Assembly: GCF_026914265.1 (NCBI RefSeq)
Contig: NC_069130.1
Coordinates: forward strand, 1,302,001-1,366,000
Source of the DNA: Mya arenaria
Lineage: Eukaryota; Mollusca; Bivalvia; Myida; Myidae
Length of the DNA: 64,000 nucleotides
Direction: 5' to 3'
Both the position numbers and the translations under genes were made by a program. Below are positions 11,491 to 26,545 of the stretch, piece after piece. The notes under the pieces are model-generated. The model had not been told where the DNA came from. It searched no databases and saw only the letters and a program-made list of their open reading frames with translations. Every line of letters starts with the position of its first letter. The stretch's first letter is position 1.

Positions 11491-12139
11491 TATTTATTTG
11501 TGTCAAAACCTGTATATTTATGCAATCGGTTATGAAATATAAAACTAATCATATTTTCTGAAAAAGGTATCTACAATTACAAAAGTTTTTTTCTGTTTTT
11601 CTCAAAAAATCAATTATGTACCATTTAATCTGCAGCAGAATTACTTGAGATTTATATCTTTATTACGAAAAAACATAGAAGTATATGAAAAAATAAATAA
11701 GTGTGTTATTTATAGCGGTCAAACTTCCAGTTTAAGGCAGTTTAATGTTTTCAGGTATAATCAAGCACTGGTTAGAACAAGGGTAACAGTGGAGAGGTCT
11801 TTTGGAGTGCTGAAAAGACGATTCCCATGCTTGTCGTATGGTCTTCGTTTGGAACCAGAGATGGCATGCCAAGTGATCATAGTGTTTTTCTTCATAACTA
11901 TGACATTGAACGTAGAGACATCATGGCAAACATGCACGATGCTACAGACATTAACCAGCCTCAGGCAGATGTTATCCCAGCAAACGAAAATGAACTTCGA
12001 TATAGAGACATTGTGGCCCAATGTTATTTTTAAAAACCTGTATGGTTTTATATTGTTTGCATTAATGCAAACTGGTAAACATCAAGCACCTTCAAAATTA
12101 TTCTTACTAGTGATTTTATATTATTAGTCGATTTTTATA

Positions 12140-12500
12140 TTTTATGCCCCCCCTTCGAAGAAGAGGAGTATATTGCTTTGCACATGTCAGTCAGTCCGTC
12201 AATTACTTGAAGTATGGTCATCAAACTTGACATAAATATATTGGCTGACCAGTAGATGATCCCTATTGATTTAGGGGCCCTTCGGTCAATGTCACAGTGG
12301 CAATAATTTTAAGGATTTTAAAGCTTGTCCGAGTGATTTATCAACAATGCCTAGACCTATGGCCATCACACTTGTCATGGAGGCTGGGCCTGACCAGTAC
12401 AATATTTATATCGATTTGAGGGGTCATCATGACAAAGGTCATAATGTTTGACAAACATCTCTTGTTCAGTTAAAGCTTGTCTCTGTAGATATGGAAATGT
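12140..12500 (+). repeat. Dispersed repeat (CCCCCTTCGAAGAAG... family)
   Basis: The sequence opens with ccccccttcgaagaagag, then tatattgctttgcacatg and tcagtcagtccgtc, followed by two related subunits of about 150 bp (tggtcatcaaacttgaca / tggccatcacacttgtca). From memory this opening is common in bivalve genomic DNA. It is not coding. It lies between the HARBI1 and Myb genes. Confidence 0.45.
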
Positions 12501-13528
12501 TATCATTCTCACGCTGGTGCCAATAGCACTATTTTCTCATCTAATTCTTGATGTATTACATTGAAACTTTAAAGCTGCACTCCCACAGAATGAACAAGCA
12601 AATTTGGGGAAAAACAGTTATATAACACTGCTGACAAAGAGTTTGATTGAAGATTTTTATATTTAAGTTAAAAAATAAATCTTTTATGCATTTGTCTTGA
12701 ACCATTACTTAAATCCTGTCTCTGCCACATATGGAGTGAAAACTGTATTCATTATTAAACATGTGCAAAAATAAAATGATATCATGAATATTTTACCTCT
12801 TGAGTATTAAACTCATGTAACATGGTGCAAGTCATAAATGTAGTTGTAATAGCCTTAAAAAAAACTATTTTAGTCTGTGTAAAATTTGACCTATGAATAG
12901 AAGGTACAGGTTGATAGATGACACATTCTGTAGTCTTTCAATAAGTTTTAATATGTTAATCCTTTTATAGTTTAAGACAATTTTAAATAGCCATTCTGAA
13001 ATGAAATGGGACTTAAAAAAACATGGTAACTCTTCATACATTTTTAACTTCTATTTGAGATGGATTTTTATTTATTACTTATTCAAGGAATACGGAATGC
13101 ATTGCTGAATGGTATATGAGTAGAAATAAAAACAAAACAACATCTGTAAAAAGACTTATGTATATACATATCATATATTTGACAGTATTTAGTATCACAG
13201 AATAAGATATCACAAATTTGCATGAAAGTTGTTATATATGCAATTCCTCCCTCTGATATGAATGAAATTGTAAAGAAAGCTTTGAAGTAATATCAACAAA
13301 CTGTAGAAACATATACATAGATCAGTTTATCATGGCCAACAATTGATATAATTTTTTAAACTGTTTTAAACAATAAACAATTTCACAAAAGCGATTTGAA
13401 CACAGCATGAATTTCTAGATGAGTTATTTTAAAGAACTGTCATCTGTCAGACTTTGGTAAATGAAGTCAGGTAATTTTTGAAGTAAATGTTAAGTAAGAA
13501 CAAGTGTAACAACTTGGTATGGCCTATT
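12501..13528. other. Non-coding internal Harbinger sequence
   Basis: AT-rich sequence between the two transposon genes. No exon, repeat array or RNA gene was recognised. Confidence 0.5.
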
Positions 13529-13889
13529 GCAGCAAATAATTGCACAACCTCAACAACTATTATGAAGTGTGCCTATGTACATGTAAAACTAGTAACAACA
13601 ATAAAACAAGATCATAGGCAAAATGTATATACTTCATCAAATTTACATCAAAATGAGTAGGCTTCATGATGTATTACATACCCATAAATATTCTCTGTGA
13701 AATTTTGTATGCAGCAAATAATTGCACAACCTCAACAACTATTATGAAGTGTGCCTATGTACATGTAAAACTAGTAACAACAATAAAACAAGATCATAGG
13801 CAAAATGTATATACTTCATCAAATTTACATCAAAATGAGTAGGCTTCATGATGTATTACATACCCATAAATATTCTCTGTGAAATTTTG
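13529..13889. repeat. 182-bp direct tandem duplication
   Basis: The block 13529-13710, beginning gcagcaaataattgcaca, is repeated at 13711-13889 with no difference that I could see. The near-identity points to a recent duplication. It lies in a part of the right Harbinger copy absent from the left copy, so it cannot be dated against it. Confidence 0.9.
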
Positions 13890-15215
13890 ATCCAATTATC
13901 TTATAGGAGTGACTCACATACTTGAAATTCACGAAAGGTATCTTTACATACTTCAGAGCGAGTAGCAATGGAAATTCTTTGTGCTTATCTAGTTCTTATT
14001 TCAAAATATATGTTATGACGACTAACTTGTTTTAAGCAAGAAGTAAAACACAATTATACTTAGTAGATTACTAGATTATAGTAGATTATTAACGTAAGTA
14101 GTTGATTTTAGGAATATCATTGTATGACACTGCAAGAAACCTAAATGAACCTTAATGAAAATTGCTCATGAATATAAAATCCCATTCAACATTCAAATTT
14201 AACAGAGCTCAGGAAAAAAGAGGATGCAATTAGAGGATGAAATTTTCTTTCCATTTTTTTAAAAAGAAAGCATAGTTATTTAATAAGTATTCAAAACAAG
14301 TTACATATTTTGTAAATTATTTAAATACATTGCAGTTATAAAAGTGGTCGAAATTAACACAAGCCCATAAGCCCTGCAGTTGTAAAACAGTTTTTTTTGG
14401 CTTGCTCAAATTCAGAAATTTATATAGCAGGGCTTGTTACAAAATTTGATGCCAAACAAAAGTATAAGAATTCGTGCTTGTTTATCCGAAAGTCTAACTT
14501 CAATGACTGTTATAAGCAGAGGTAAATAAACAAGTATTACAACAGTACCAACAGACTAACATATCTTTCCAAATAACATGATTGTAACCATGTATCTTAT
14601 AAATAGCAGAAAGCACTGTTTTAAATGATCGTTGAGTGCTAAAAGATTCACTTAGGACTGCTATTGTATCATAAGGTACAAATACCACTTTCTTATTCTC
14701 ATTCTTTCAAATACAACCCTATTTCCTTTATAATAACCGTTGGTTTTGATATTTAATTATCCTTTTTGTAATATTAAAGTGACACTCTTATTCAAAATCA
14801 GTACATACTTATATTTAACAAACAAAATCTTTGAATGAGAAACCATTAACTATTTACTTTATCATGCATTATGGAAAATATTAAAAACTGATTACAACAT
14901 TTTAACTATGTATTTGATAGCAGCTCATTATTTTAAAAATGAATAGTGAATGCTTAAATATATATATTGTGATCTACTATAGTCTCATAAGGTAAAAATA
15001 GTATGTTTTATGCTCATTTCTTTCAAATTAAACTTGGTATCCTTCTTTAGAACCAATGTTTGACATTTATTCATCCTTTTTGTAATATCTAAACAATATC
15101 ATTAACCGTGGTTTATCTTTAAAACAATATTAAATGTGGTAAATCTTATTTTGGAGAAAGAGTGCTTTAGTATTTTTAGAATTTGGATGAATTTATACAT
15201 CTGATTTATTTTAAA

Positions 15216-17621
15216 TTATTGAAATTTCTTAAGTTGATGTTTGCGAAGATTTAGTGTAACAAGATGCAACTCCTCCTCCCGTCTGTTCTTCTCTCTCCAA
15301 TAGTAATCTTGGGCAGAAAATGCTGCCGTCTCTGCTGTTAACCTCTTTTCTTCAAGCTGAAACAGCTGGTCCCCAGCATCACGTTTTCTCTTTCGTCTCG
15401 ACATTTTACCTGATCGCGAACAACAAACATTTTACAAGTATACTGGAGGATATCTATTATTTAAATGAAGTCATTGCTAAAGTATGAGTTTAATAAACAG
15501 GGTTTCTTGGAAATTATAATTATTTTTGTTGATACAAATGTTGTACAAGATTGTAATATTGACGATGTCAAATTATCATTATTTAACATTAAAGATTAAT
15601 GTAAAATGCAGACTTGTCCTATTTAACACCGGTTTTAAAGATTTTTATATCAAGTATTCACAAGAAACAACATCTGCACTCAGAGAGAACAAATGGATGC
15701 ATAGAAGGTAGTAGTGGAAGTAGTAGTCAGTGCATATTTAAAGAACATAATTATAAAGGATCATACACATAAAAGTTACAATTAAGTTACAGTACTCACT
15801 TCATAACTCCTTAGGCATTAAGAGTTTAGTTTCTAAGTTATACAAGTACTCGCACAAATTACTTTGTATGAAAAAGTAGATAACACAACTTTCCTTCTTA
15901 AATTTTTTGTACTGCAATATAAACCCATACCTTTGGAGGGCACGAAACCAGATGTGCTCGGCACATCGCAATCACCCACTGCATCCTCTAATGGGGCATT
16001 TGCTTTGCGGATATCAGCTTCACTTAGATGATAGTCAATGACATTTCGAATGCTGAAAAATATTAATTTCCAAACTTTATTTCAAACATTGTAACATGGT
16101 TTATATATAAATATATATATGATACCTAGTGCTTTAAGCATTTGCAACAGCAACATTTCAAAATCACTATTGGATTTAGTTTGTACAAAGGTCAACTAAT
16201 CCATCTATGAAACTTTCATCACTCACATATCTGTATCCATATTTTCGAGGAGCGAACTCCATCCACTTTCCTCAACCACTCCATGCTCATCTTAAGCAGC
16301 TGCTCCACCTGCTCATGGCAAAATAAAATTTAAAAAAAATATATCAGGAAATTGAAAATTACCTAAAGTAGCTAGATTTTTATTTAAATATAACACATTA
16401 TCTTTGTGCTAACAGTTAAGCAAGACAAAATATGTATTTTTTATACATTTAATTCATTGAACATCTTAGGCTAATAAGCTTACATTCAAACCCTCCTGGG
16501 ACCCCATTTAGCTGCCGGGCATTGAATATTTCTAAATGGTTGGCCATTACTTCCTCTGACTGGCTTAGGCAAATCATTCCCCCCACCACCAGTCTTTCGA
16601 GATAAGTCGATCTTCCCTTTCACTGAAATCATTGTCAATAATTAATATTATCTCTATGTACTTATTTAATAGTTGAACTATTCTGATGTTTATAACTCAA
16701 TATGTCATTAGTTGCTATTTTTCTTTTAAATATAGACATTTAAGCTACAAAACATTGGCATGGCTGAACAGTTTACTGAAATCTTCTGAACAATGTAAAG
16801 AAATCATAATGTGAAGTTTTAAATCAAATTTAACGTACATGTACTAGATTTCACTTTTAAAAAAGACATAATTAAGCTTACCAGCTGCCTTCGAGTTTTT
16901 GTACATTATCTTAACCTCTTCCAAGGTCCTATATGGACAACAGACACCCGATCTGAAATAACAGAGATGTTAAATTTCTTTACTTATAGATTTTAGGATG
17001 TAAACAAAAAAAGAAGAGCACCACCTGTGGTTGGAGCCAAATGTACATACTCAATCACAAGGAGGAAAAGCCTGGATATTATAACATGATTACTTCACCC
17101 CAGTTACATAATTTTATGTCCAATCATCAAAATCAGCCCAAATCAATCAATATTTATGTTTTTACCAAACCCATGGGTGAGCTCGGCATTGATAAGGTAC
17201 AATGTAAATATGGTATAAGATGAACAAGTTCCGCAAGCTTTGATAATTAAATATCCAGTATAATGAAAGTGACCCAGAAAGAACGACTTTCAAATTCCAA
17301 AAACATTTACAACAATATTTTTGGGAAAATGGACTGTTTTTCGAAAGGGAAGCTTAGAAGGCAGTAAATTTTTCCAAAAACAACAACACTGGATCTTAAG
17401 AAGAAAATCGAAGGAAAACAGGTGTCTGCATTAAATGCGCTGTTGAAAACTTACGCATTCAATTGTTGTGTGATGGACTCCCACAACTCCTTCTTATCCT
17501 TCCCCCCAAGCGAAGCACCTCTAAAGAATCCAAATAGTTTCTGCCCTTTGGATGAAATCAGCTCAAGAGCTGTGCTCTTTTCTTCCTCAGACCAATTGGT
17601 CGAGCGCTTTTTGGCAGCCAT
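15216..17621 (-). pseudogene. Myb/SANT-like Harbinger DNA-binding protein, six exons, disrupted
   Basis: Exons: 17455-17621 (ATG, Myb/SANT-like domain), 16882-16952, 16484-16622, 16227-16308, 15931-16052 and 15216-15409 (stop). All introns are GT-AG and the phases join. The tail is charged (MSRRKRKRDAGDQLFQLEEK, then EKNRREEELHLV), as in proteins of this type. Two defects are visible. In exon 3 a G6 run (plus-strand C6 at 16579-16584) is one base too long: removing one G would join TGGGG to LSQSEEVMANHLEIFNARQL. In exon 4 a TAA (16292-16294) interrupts the frame read from both flanking exons. The family role is binding the transposon ends with the HARBI1 nuclease. Confidence 0.85.
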
Positions 17622-17849
17622 ATCGGTCTATGCAGACGGTCTAATGTTATGACATATACTACTGGTCATTCTCCTTTTGAAGAGTATTCATGCCTTTTAA
17701 GCGAAACAACGGAAAGAAAATCTCGATCAACTTATCATAGCTTCGTGAAATCGGATTAAAACAAGTGGATCAGTTAAATCGTTTAACGAATTTAATCCCG
17801 TTTTTAATCTGATTAGTTAATCTTTTTCGAGAAATCTTATCTGACAGTG

Positions 17850-18387
17850 CTCTATGCATAGATATTGTACTTGAAGTTAACTATGATTTTATTAAGATGC
17901 GATTTTTCACTCTGCATTGATGTTCACATACTTCAATTTCTGTTGCCATACCAGTGTCACTAACAGATAATCTAGATGAATTCGTTTTTATTTATTTCTA
18001 CCACTGTTGTCTGTGAACATTTTCATATCATATAGTTAGTACACTTCATTATATACAGGGCAGTCAATGTCTTATTTCCGATAACAACTCAGCAATAAAC
18101 CTCTTGACATTTCTGCTTTGAATTGTCTATATATTTTTCATTTCTTTCTAAGTTTGAAGTCTAATCACTGTTAAAAAACAGGCTCTACTTATGGCTGCCT
18201 AGAAATGTCTTCCAAATTGATAATTAATTGAAATAACAATAACCTAATGCCCTTATGGAAACATATTCCAAACATTCCTTAACAGCTATGAAAGTATTTT
18301 TGGACAAACCTTTTTGTAGTTTACAGCCTTGAACAAATCAAGATTTTACCCCCAACCAAATGCACTGCTTAACCTATTAATAAATGA
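17850..18387. other. Intergenic, no feature seen
   Basis: AT-rich sequence between the Harbinger copy and the next Helitron-like element. Nothing was recognised. Confidence 0.5.
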
Positions 18388-19445
18388 TTTTTAGCTCGAC
18401 TATTCGAAGAATAGGTGGGCTATACTGCTCGCTCCAGCGTCGGCGTCCGGTTAAAGTTTTAGGGCAAGTTGGGATTTTCACTTATAAGTCCAATACCCTA
18501 CAATCAATTGACTTAATACTTCATGAAGTTGTTCAGGGCCATCACATGATGAGGATAATTAACTCCATATTATTCTTTAAACAGATTATGGCCCCTGATT
18601 GACTATGGAACTTAGGTTAAAGTTTTAGGGCAAGTTGGAATATTTATTAATAACTTCTATATCCTTTGTTCAAATGACTTAATACTTCACACAGTTGTTT
18701 AGGACCATCACACAATGAGGTAACATAATTTCATATTATCCTAAGTACAACTTATGGCCCCTGATTGACTTAGATAATTTTTTTAGGGCAGGTTAAGTTT
18801 TAGGGCAAGTTGGAATTTTCACTGAAAACTCCAATACCATTCATTCAATGGACTTAATACTTCACACAGTTGTTCAGAGCCATCACATAATGAGGTTAGT
18901 TAACTCAATATTATTCTTTACACAGATTATGGACCCTGATTGACTATGGAACTAAGGTTAAAGTTTTAGGGCAGGTTGGGATATTGTTTAATAACTTATA
19001 TACCCTTCATTCAATTGACTTAATACTTCACACAATTGTTCAGGACCATCTCCCAATGAGGTTACATAAATCCATATCCTAAATACAAGTTATGGCCCCT
19101 GATTGACTTAGGTTAAAGTTTTAGGCAAGTAAAAGTTAAGGGCAAGTTGGGATTTTAATAAAACAAATTCTATACCGTTCATTAAATGCACTAAATAAAA
19201 TTCAAAATTATTTACGACCATCTTACAACAAGAAACATAACTCCATTTTAAGCCTTAGTACAAATTATGACCCTTGATTTGTTTTTGGATTTTTTTTTAA
19301 TTCCCTTCTTAACCACATTTTCATAATGGGAAATCAAGTTATTTAAATGACTTGCGTCATTGTTTGGGCGGGCATTATGACATCGTTATTGTATTCTAAG
19401 TCAAAGCGGCGTAGTCGAGCGCGCTGTCTTACGACGGCTCTTGTT
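18388..19445 (+). mobile_element. Helitron-like element with ~150-bp tandem core
   Basis: It opens with TTTTTAGCTCGACTATTC, then gaagaataggtgggct and a gcgtcggcgtccgg segment. About five units of roughly 150-170 bp follow, each marked by aaagttttagggcaagttgg, ttgacttaatacttca and ttatggcccctgattga. It ends with GCGTAGTCGAGCGCG, the hairpin GCTGTCttacGACGGC and TCTTGTT. Its ends match those of the elements at 1397-2715 and 10359-11490 while the tandem core is different. Confidence 0.65.
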
Positions 19446-21123
19446 GACATATTGTAATCATTTTCACTCATTGCATATTTTTTCTGCTACAATGTTATAG
19501 CGTTTTCATGTGTATCATTTAGATTCATTGTTTTCACATTATTACTTCACTCATGATTCAGTGCTTATCTCATTTTATGTAAATTTCTTTTTGTTCAATT
19601 GTAAATAATGACAAATGCTGCTCAAAAGAGTGTGATAATGGATATACTCTTCCTGTCATTCATGTTATTTGATAATTGTCAGCTGCGTCATCTTCCATGA
19701 ATTGCATTACTTTCACTTTGCCTCAGATTTAGTAGTATGTGTGGTGGTTTAATGTTGTTGCTTTTAGAACAGGGGTTATTTTGATAAGCCAAATATCCTG
19801 TACATTATCATTTCGCCAAAGTAGTTCATTATAGATTCATATAACACTACAGACTGGTTAATTGTAATGGTAAACAATTTTTCAATTCTTTTAAAAGAAA
19901 TCCATCCTTTGATATAGCCTTCATATTACACCATTGTTTCCTAGTGCTTTACGTTGCATTTTTGTCATTCAGGAATGGTTAAAATACATTTCAAGGGACT
20001 AGACACCAGATGATACCATTGCAAGATGAAAAATAACTGTCCTAAACTTATGTAATTCATATCTTAGTGTACATTTTAATTGAGTTTTTGGACCGAGTAA
20101 ATTCCATTTATTTAAAAAAAAAGCTTCTGAGTGTGTCTTGTAAAAATCACAGGACCCCTACATGCTATTCTTTAGTGTATACACATAGCTGAGACAGGGA
20201 TAGAACTATTTATTTTTTCATTTACAATATTGCATTTTTTTACCTCATACTAGCCCTAATTCATAAGTTCAGTCTGTTTTAAGGAAAAATTGAACTTGCT
20301 GATTTTGGTACTTTTGGTTCACCCCCAATTGATCTAATAAACCCTGGTATAATATTGATAATTATGGAGAAATAAAGACATACTTTATAAGTAATATTAA
20401 TTGGACTCAACTACAGACCTGTTCAGATTATGAAATAAAATACTGCATAATAACTTTTATTAAATCATAGACCAACTATAAAAAACGCACAAAAGAGAAT
20501 GTTTCCTTTTCATATACCTTGTTCTTATTTTCTGAAATTGAACTGCTGGTGTTAAGGCATTGGTCTAAGACAGGTGTTGTTGACTGTTGATATGTAAATT
20601 TAACCAGCTACGATAACAACATCATATGCACACACCACTGTCAGCATTTTAATTGCTACAGCTAATGAAGAACTTCCAATAGCTATACTCTTATATTAGC
20701 TGCCATTTATAAATCATATTCAACATTTTATTGTTTTAATCTATTTTGGATTACATTTTTCCTTTGAAATTCATTAAAAACATTTAAAGCCTATCATTAA
20801 AATTTATATCTGTATGCACTTCAGTGTTCATGTTTTGTGGTTTCCTTTTTACCAAAGCCAAAATAGTTGTTGTCATAGCCTATTAGTTGTTACCCAATTT
20901 TTTAACATTGCCGTGCTTAAGCTAGGCCTAAAAAGCAGAAGGCAGTGACCTGCTTCCCTTTCCCGACTCGTTGCTGTATTACTATTTCCCACTGTGCCCT
21001 TTTGTTAGACAGAGCTTCCATCAATAATTATGAATTATATTTGATATTCGAAATGTCAATTCAAAAAAGGTTTTAAAATAATACAGACACATAATTGTAA
21101 TACTTATTTGAGATAAAAGCAAC
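19446..21123. other. Intergenic, no feature seen
   Basis: AT-rich non-coding sequence. No gene, RNA or clear repeat was recognised on either strand. Confidence 0.5.
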
Positions 21124-21299
21124 CCTTACCATTTGTATTGGTATTGAGAGTAGTTACAACACATGCACAATATCTTTTGAACATTGACCCTTGCAAATGC
21201 CCCATTAGCGCTCTTTCAATGCACATCAGAAGATCACAGTCTGACCTTGCACCCTGCCCTTTTTTTCTGAATTCCCACTTAAGAAACTTTCTTCTACAA
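21124..21299 (-). CDS. Candidate isolated internal exon, unrecognised
   Basis: On the minus strand a ttgttttgtag acceptor is followed by an open stretch encoding KFLKWEFRKKGQGARSDCD, LLMCIERALMGHLQGSMF and KRYCACVVTTLNTNTN, and then a G|gtaagg donor. The composition (charged, cysteine-containing, no low complexity) and the flanking splice signals look like a real coding exon. I do not recognise the family. No partner exon was found within a few kilobases on either side, so it may belong to a decayed mobile element or to a gene with long introns. Confidence 0.4.
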
Positions 21300-22190
21300 A
21301 ACAATACCTAGGAGTGATGTACTGTCTGATTCAATCTCCTCTTTCCACACATGTGACATTCATACAACCAGTTGTAACTCTCCTGCTGCCAACTTTAAGC
21401 AGTACCGTCCCTTAGCACTTTCAGTGCTTTGATTTATAAAACCGCTGTCGTTATCATTGAGTAAGACATTTAGGTCAAGTCATGCTCTGTAATGTTTAGG
21501 CATATTTAACTTAAAATAATCCAATCCTTAAAAGTATACAATGACGCAAATAAACCAATTGTGCACTTAGTTCAGATAAGGCCAACAGTGGCGTACGTTA
21601 GCTTACGCTATCCATCTGTTCTGTGTATCCTTTGCATCTTAGCGCATATACTGCAAGCTGGGAACTAAATCGCAAACGTTGCCGCAAACACCTTTTATAT
21701 TGAATGAAAAGCAGGGGTTACAACAAACCCTTATAGAACACCTTAGTGAATGATTTAAGTCCCTCTTATTGTTGGAATAATAAACATATAAATATGTGAA
21801 ATAGTACAGTATACTGGAAATAACTGACATCGATATACGTTTTTAATAACTACAGTTGTTTAGTACTAACCTTTTTATATTTATAGAAACAGTTAGCATA
21901 ACCCTTAATATCCTTATATAGTATGACTCAATAAATCTATTTAATCAACATTGACATTGAGAGTGTTAAACTTAATGGTCTCAACAAATTGTAGATTGCA
22001 TTTTTTTCTGTGTACCAAATTATCTTTCTCCAGATCGCGATATATGTTTATGACCTTTTAAATCCAAACAACTCCAAGGACCAGTTAATTATGTCTTCCT
22101 TGAAAATGATATCTGTTACGATTTGTATTCCCTTCTCGATCAATTTAATAAAATACAACTATAGTTCAACTATTAAAAAGAAAAAAAATC
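21300..22190. other. Intergenic, no feature seen
   Basis: AT-rich sequence between the candidate exon and the 3' end of the C1q gene. Nothing was recognised. Confidence 0.45.
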
Positions 22191-22191
22191 G

Positions 22192-22197
22192 TTTATT
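22192..22197 (-). promoter_or_regulatory. Polyadenylation signal of the C1q gene
   Basis: AATAAA on the minus strand, about 30 bases past the stop codon of the C1q-domain gene, within an A-rich stretch. Confidence 0.6.
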
Positions 22198-22225
22198 TTT
22201 TTATTTTTGCATTCAAAATTGTATT

Positions 22226-25637
<3,412 letters not shown>

Positions 25638-25639
25638 TT

Positions 25640-26545
25640 TACAGTTCCAATAAATGTGCCTGGTAATTCTAATATTTTTACTTTATTTATACTTTTCCGT
25701 TGAAACAAATGTTGTTGTGGCACTAAAATTTGAATATGCGTGTGTATATAACTCTATTTATCTAAGTGTGTCACACATGTAATTCATTATCTTCTCCATA
25801 TATAGTATCACTGCTCAAAATGATGCATTTAATTGTCAGCTGGTTTAAAGAGTGTTGGATGACATTATTTTTTGGACATATAGTACGTCAATATGGTTGT
25901 TTCAAAAGTCATATGGATAAACATGTCCAGCTGTGAACAATCAAAATGGCACTCGTTATTGTTCGTTTTTCTAATTTAGTTTGAGATTATTTTAATACAA
26001 GAATTGTCAAACTTACATTAATCACTTTCGTTGGCACCATGCTACTCGGGATAACGGTCTTATACTGTGGGGGGGGGGGGCTCGATAACCGGAAGAAACC
26101 CACTTGTCCGGCTTGGTGACCATAAACCAAACTATTTGTTTCCACTCTGTACATATCTTCATGTGCACAGAGTGCATTTATCATTAGTTTCAAACAGTGT
26201 GGTAAAGTTTCGCCCATAAACACGAGAAACGTTTTTGAAAAAAAGATTTTGCCGATAATGGTCAAAATAATTTAGTTGAACGTTTTCAATATATCAAATG
26301 TTACAGGGTTTAGGCATGTCATACAAGACCATTGTATTGCGAAAATACAGCCTTTTGTGTGAGACCAATAATCTGACATTCTTGTACCATATATTGTTTC
26401 TTGTTTTAATACACAAGCCCCATCGGATCTAATAATGTCGTATTTGTGTCAAAACCCTTTAACTATGTGGTATCGGTGATTTTAAACATGTTTTATTGTT
26501 GTTTGTTATAATTCATAAAAACCTTAAGATGTGTTGTAAGCATTC
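25640..26545. other. Upstream region of the C1q gene, no gene seen
   Basis: Holds the 5' flank of the minus-strand C1q gene. A G10 run lies near 26071. No confident promoter element was identified. A minus-strand open frame at 25987-26265 was not accepted as a gene. Confidence 0.4.

Larger units (their letters stand above)
9150..12033 (+). pseudogene. HARBI1-like Harbinger nuclease, 5'-truncated and frameshifted
   Basis: Exon B (9150-9262) encodes [15 protein letters not shown]. Exon C (9715-9826) encodes KWPGSVHDSRIF. Exon D (10219-10315) encodes YILGDSGYGCKPYLLT. Exon E (11755-12033) encodes TRVTVERSFGVLKRRFPCL. The three DDE positions of the DDE_Tnp_4 family can be placed: Asp in LIDGT, Asp in LGDSG, Glu in VERSFG. 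Splice phases agree throughout. The exon equivalent to 4801-5035 is absent because the copy is truncated near 8330. In exon E the reading frame must change near 11880, beside a T run, to pass from RLEPEMACQVIIV to the family-like tail FLHNYDIERRDIMANMHD. So there are at least two inactivating changes. Confidence 0.85.
8330..17842. mobile_element. PIF/Harbinger DNA transposon, right copy, HARBI1 end truncated
   Basis: This is the longer member of the inverted pair. It contains HARBI1-like exons on the plus strand (9150-12033) and a six-exon Myb/SANT-like gene on the minus strand (15216-17621), the 3' ends facing each other. Homology with the left copy begins at 8330, just short of the first recognisable HARBI1 exon, which is therefore missing here. 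It ends near 17842 at ctttttcgagaaatc, the counterpart of the left end. Both genes are broken. Confidence 0.85.

Noticed and set aside
25987..26265. Minus-strand 92-codon frame with weak resemblance (HQAGQ) to the C1q last exon
   Set aside because: The similarity covers only about 15 bases, the frame includes a poly-G artefact (PPPP), and the C1q motifs are absent.
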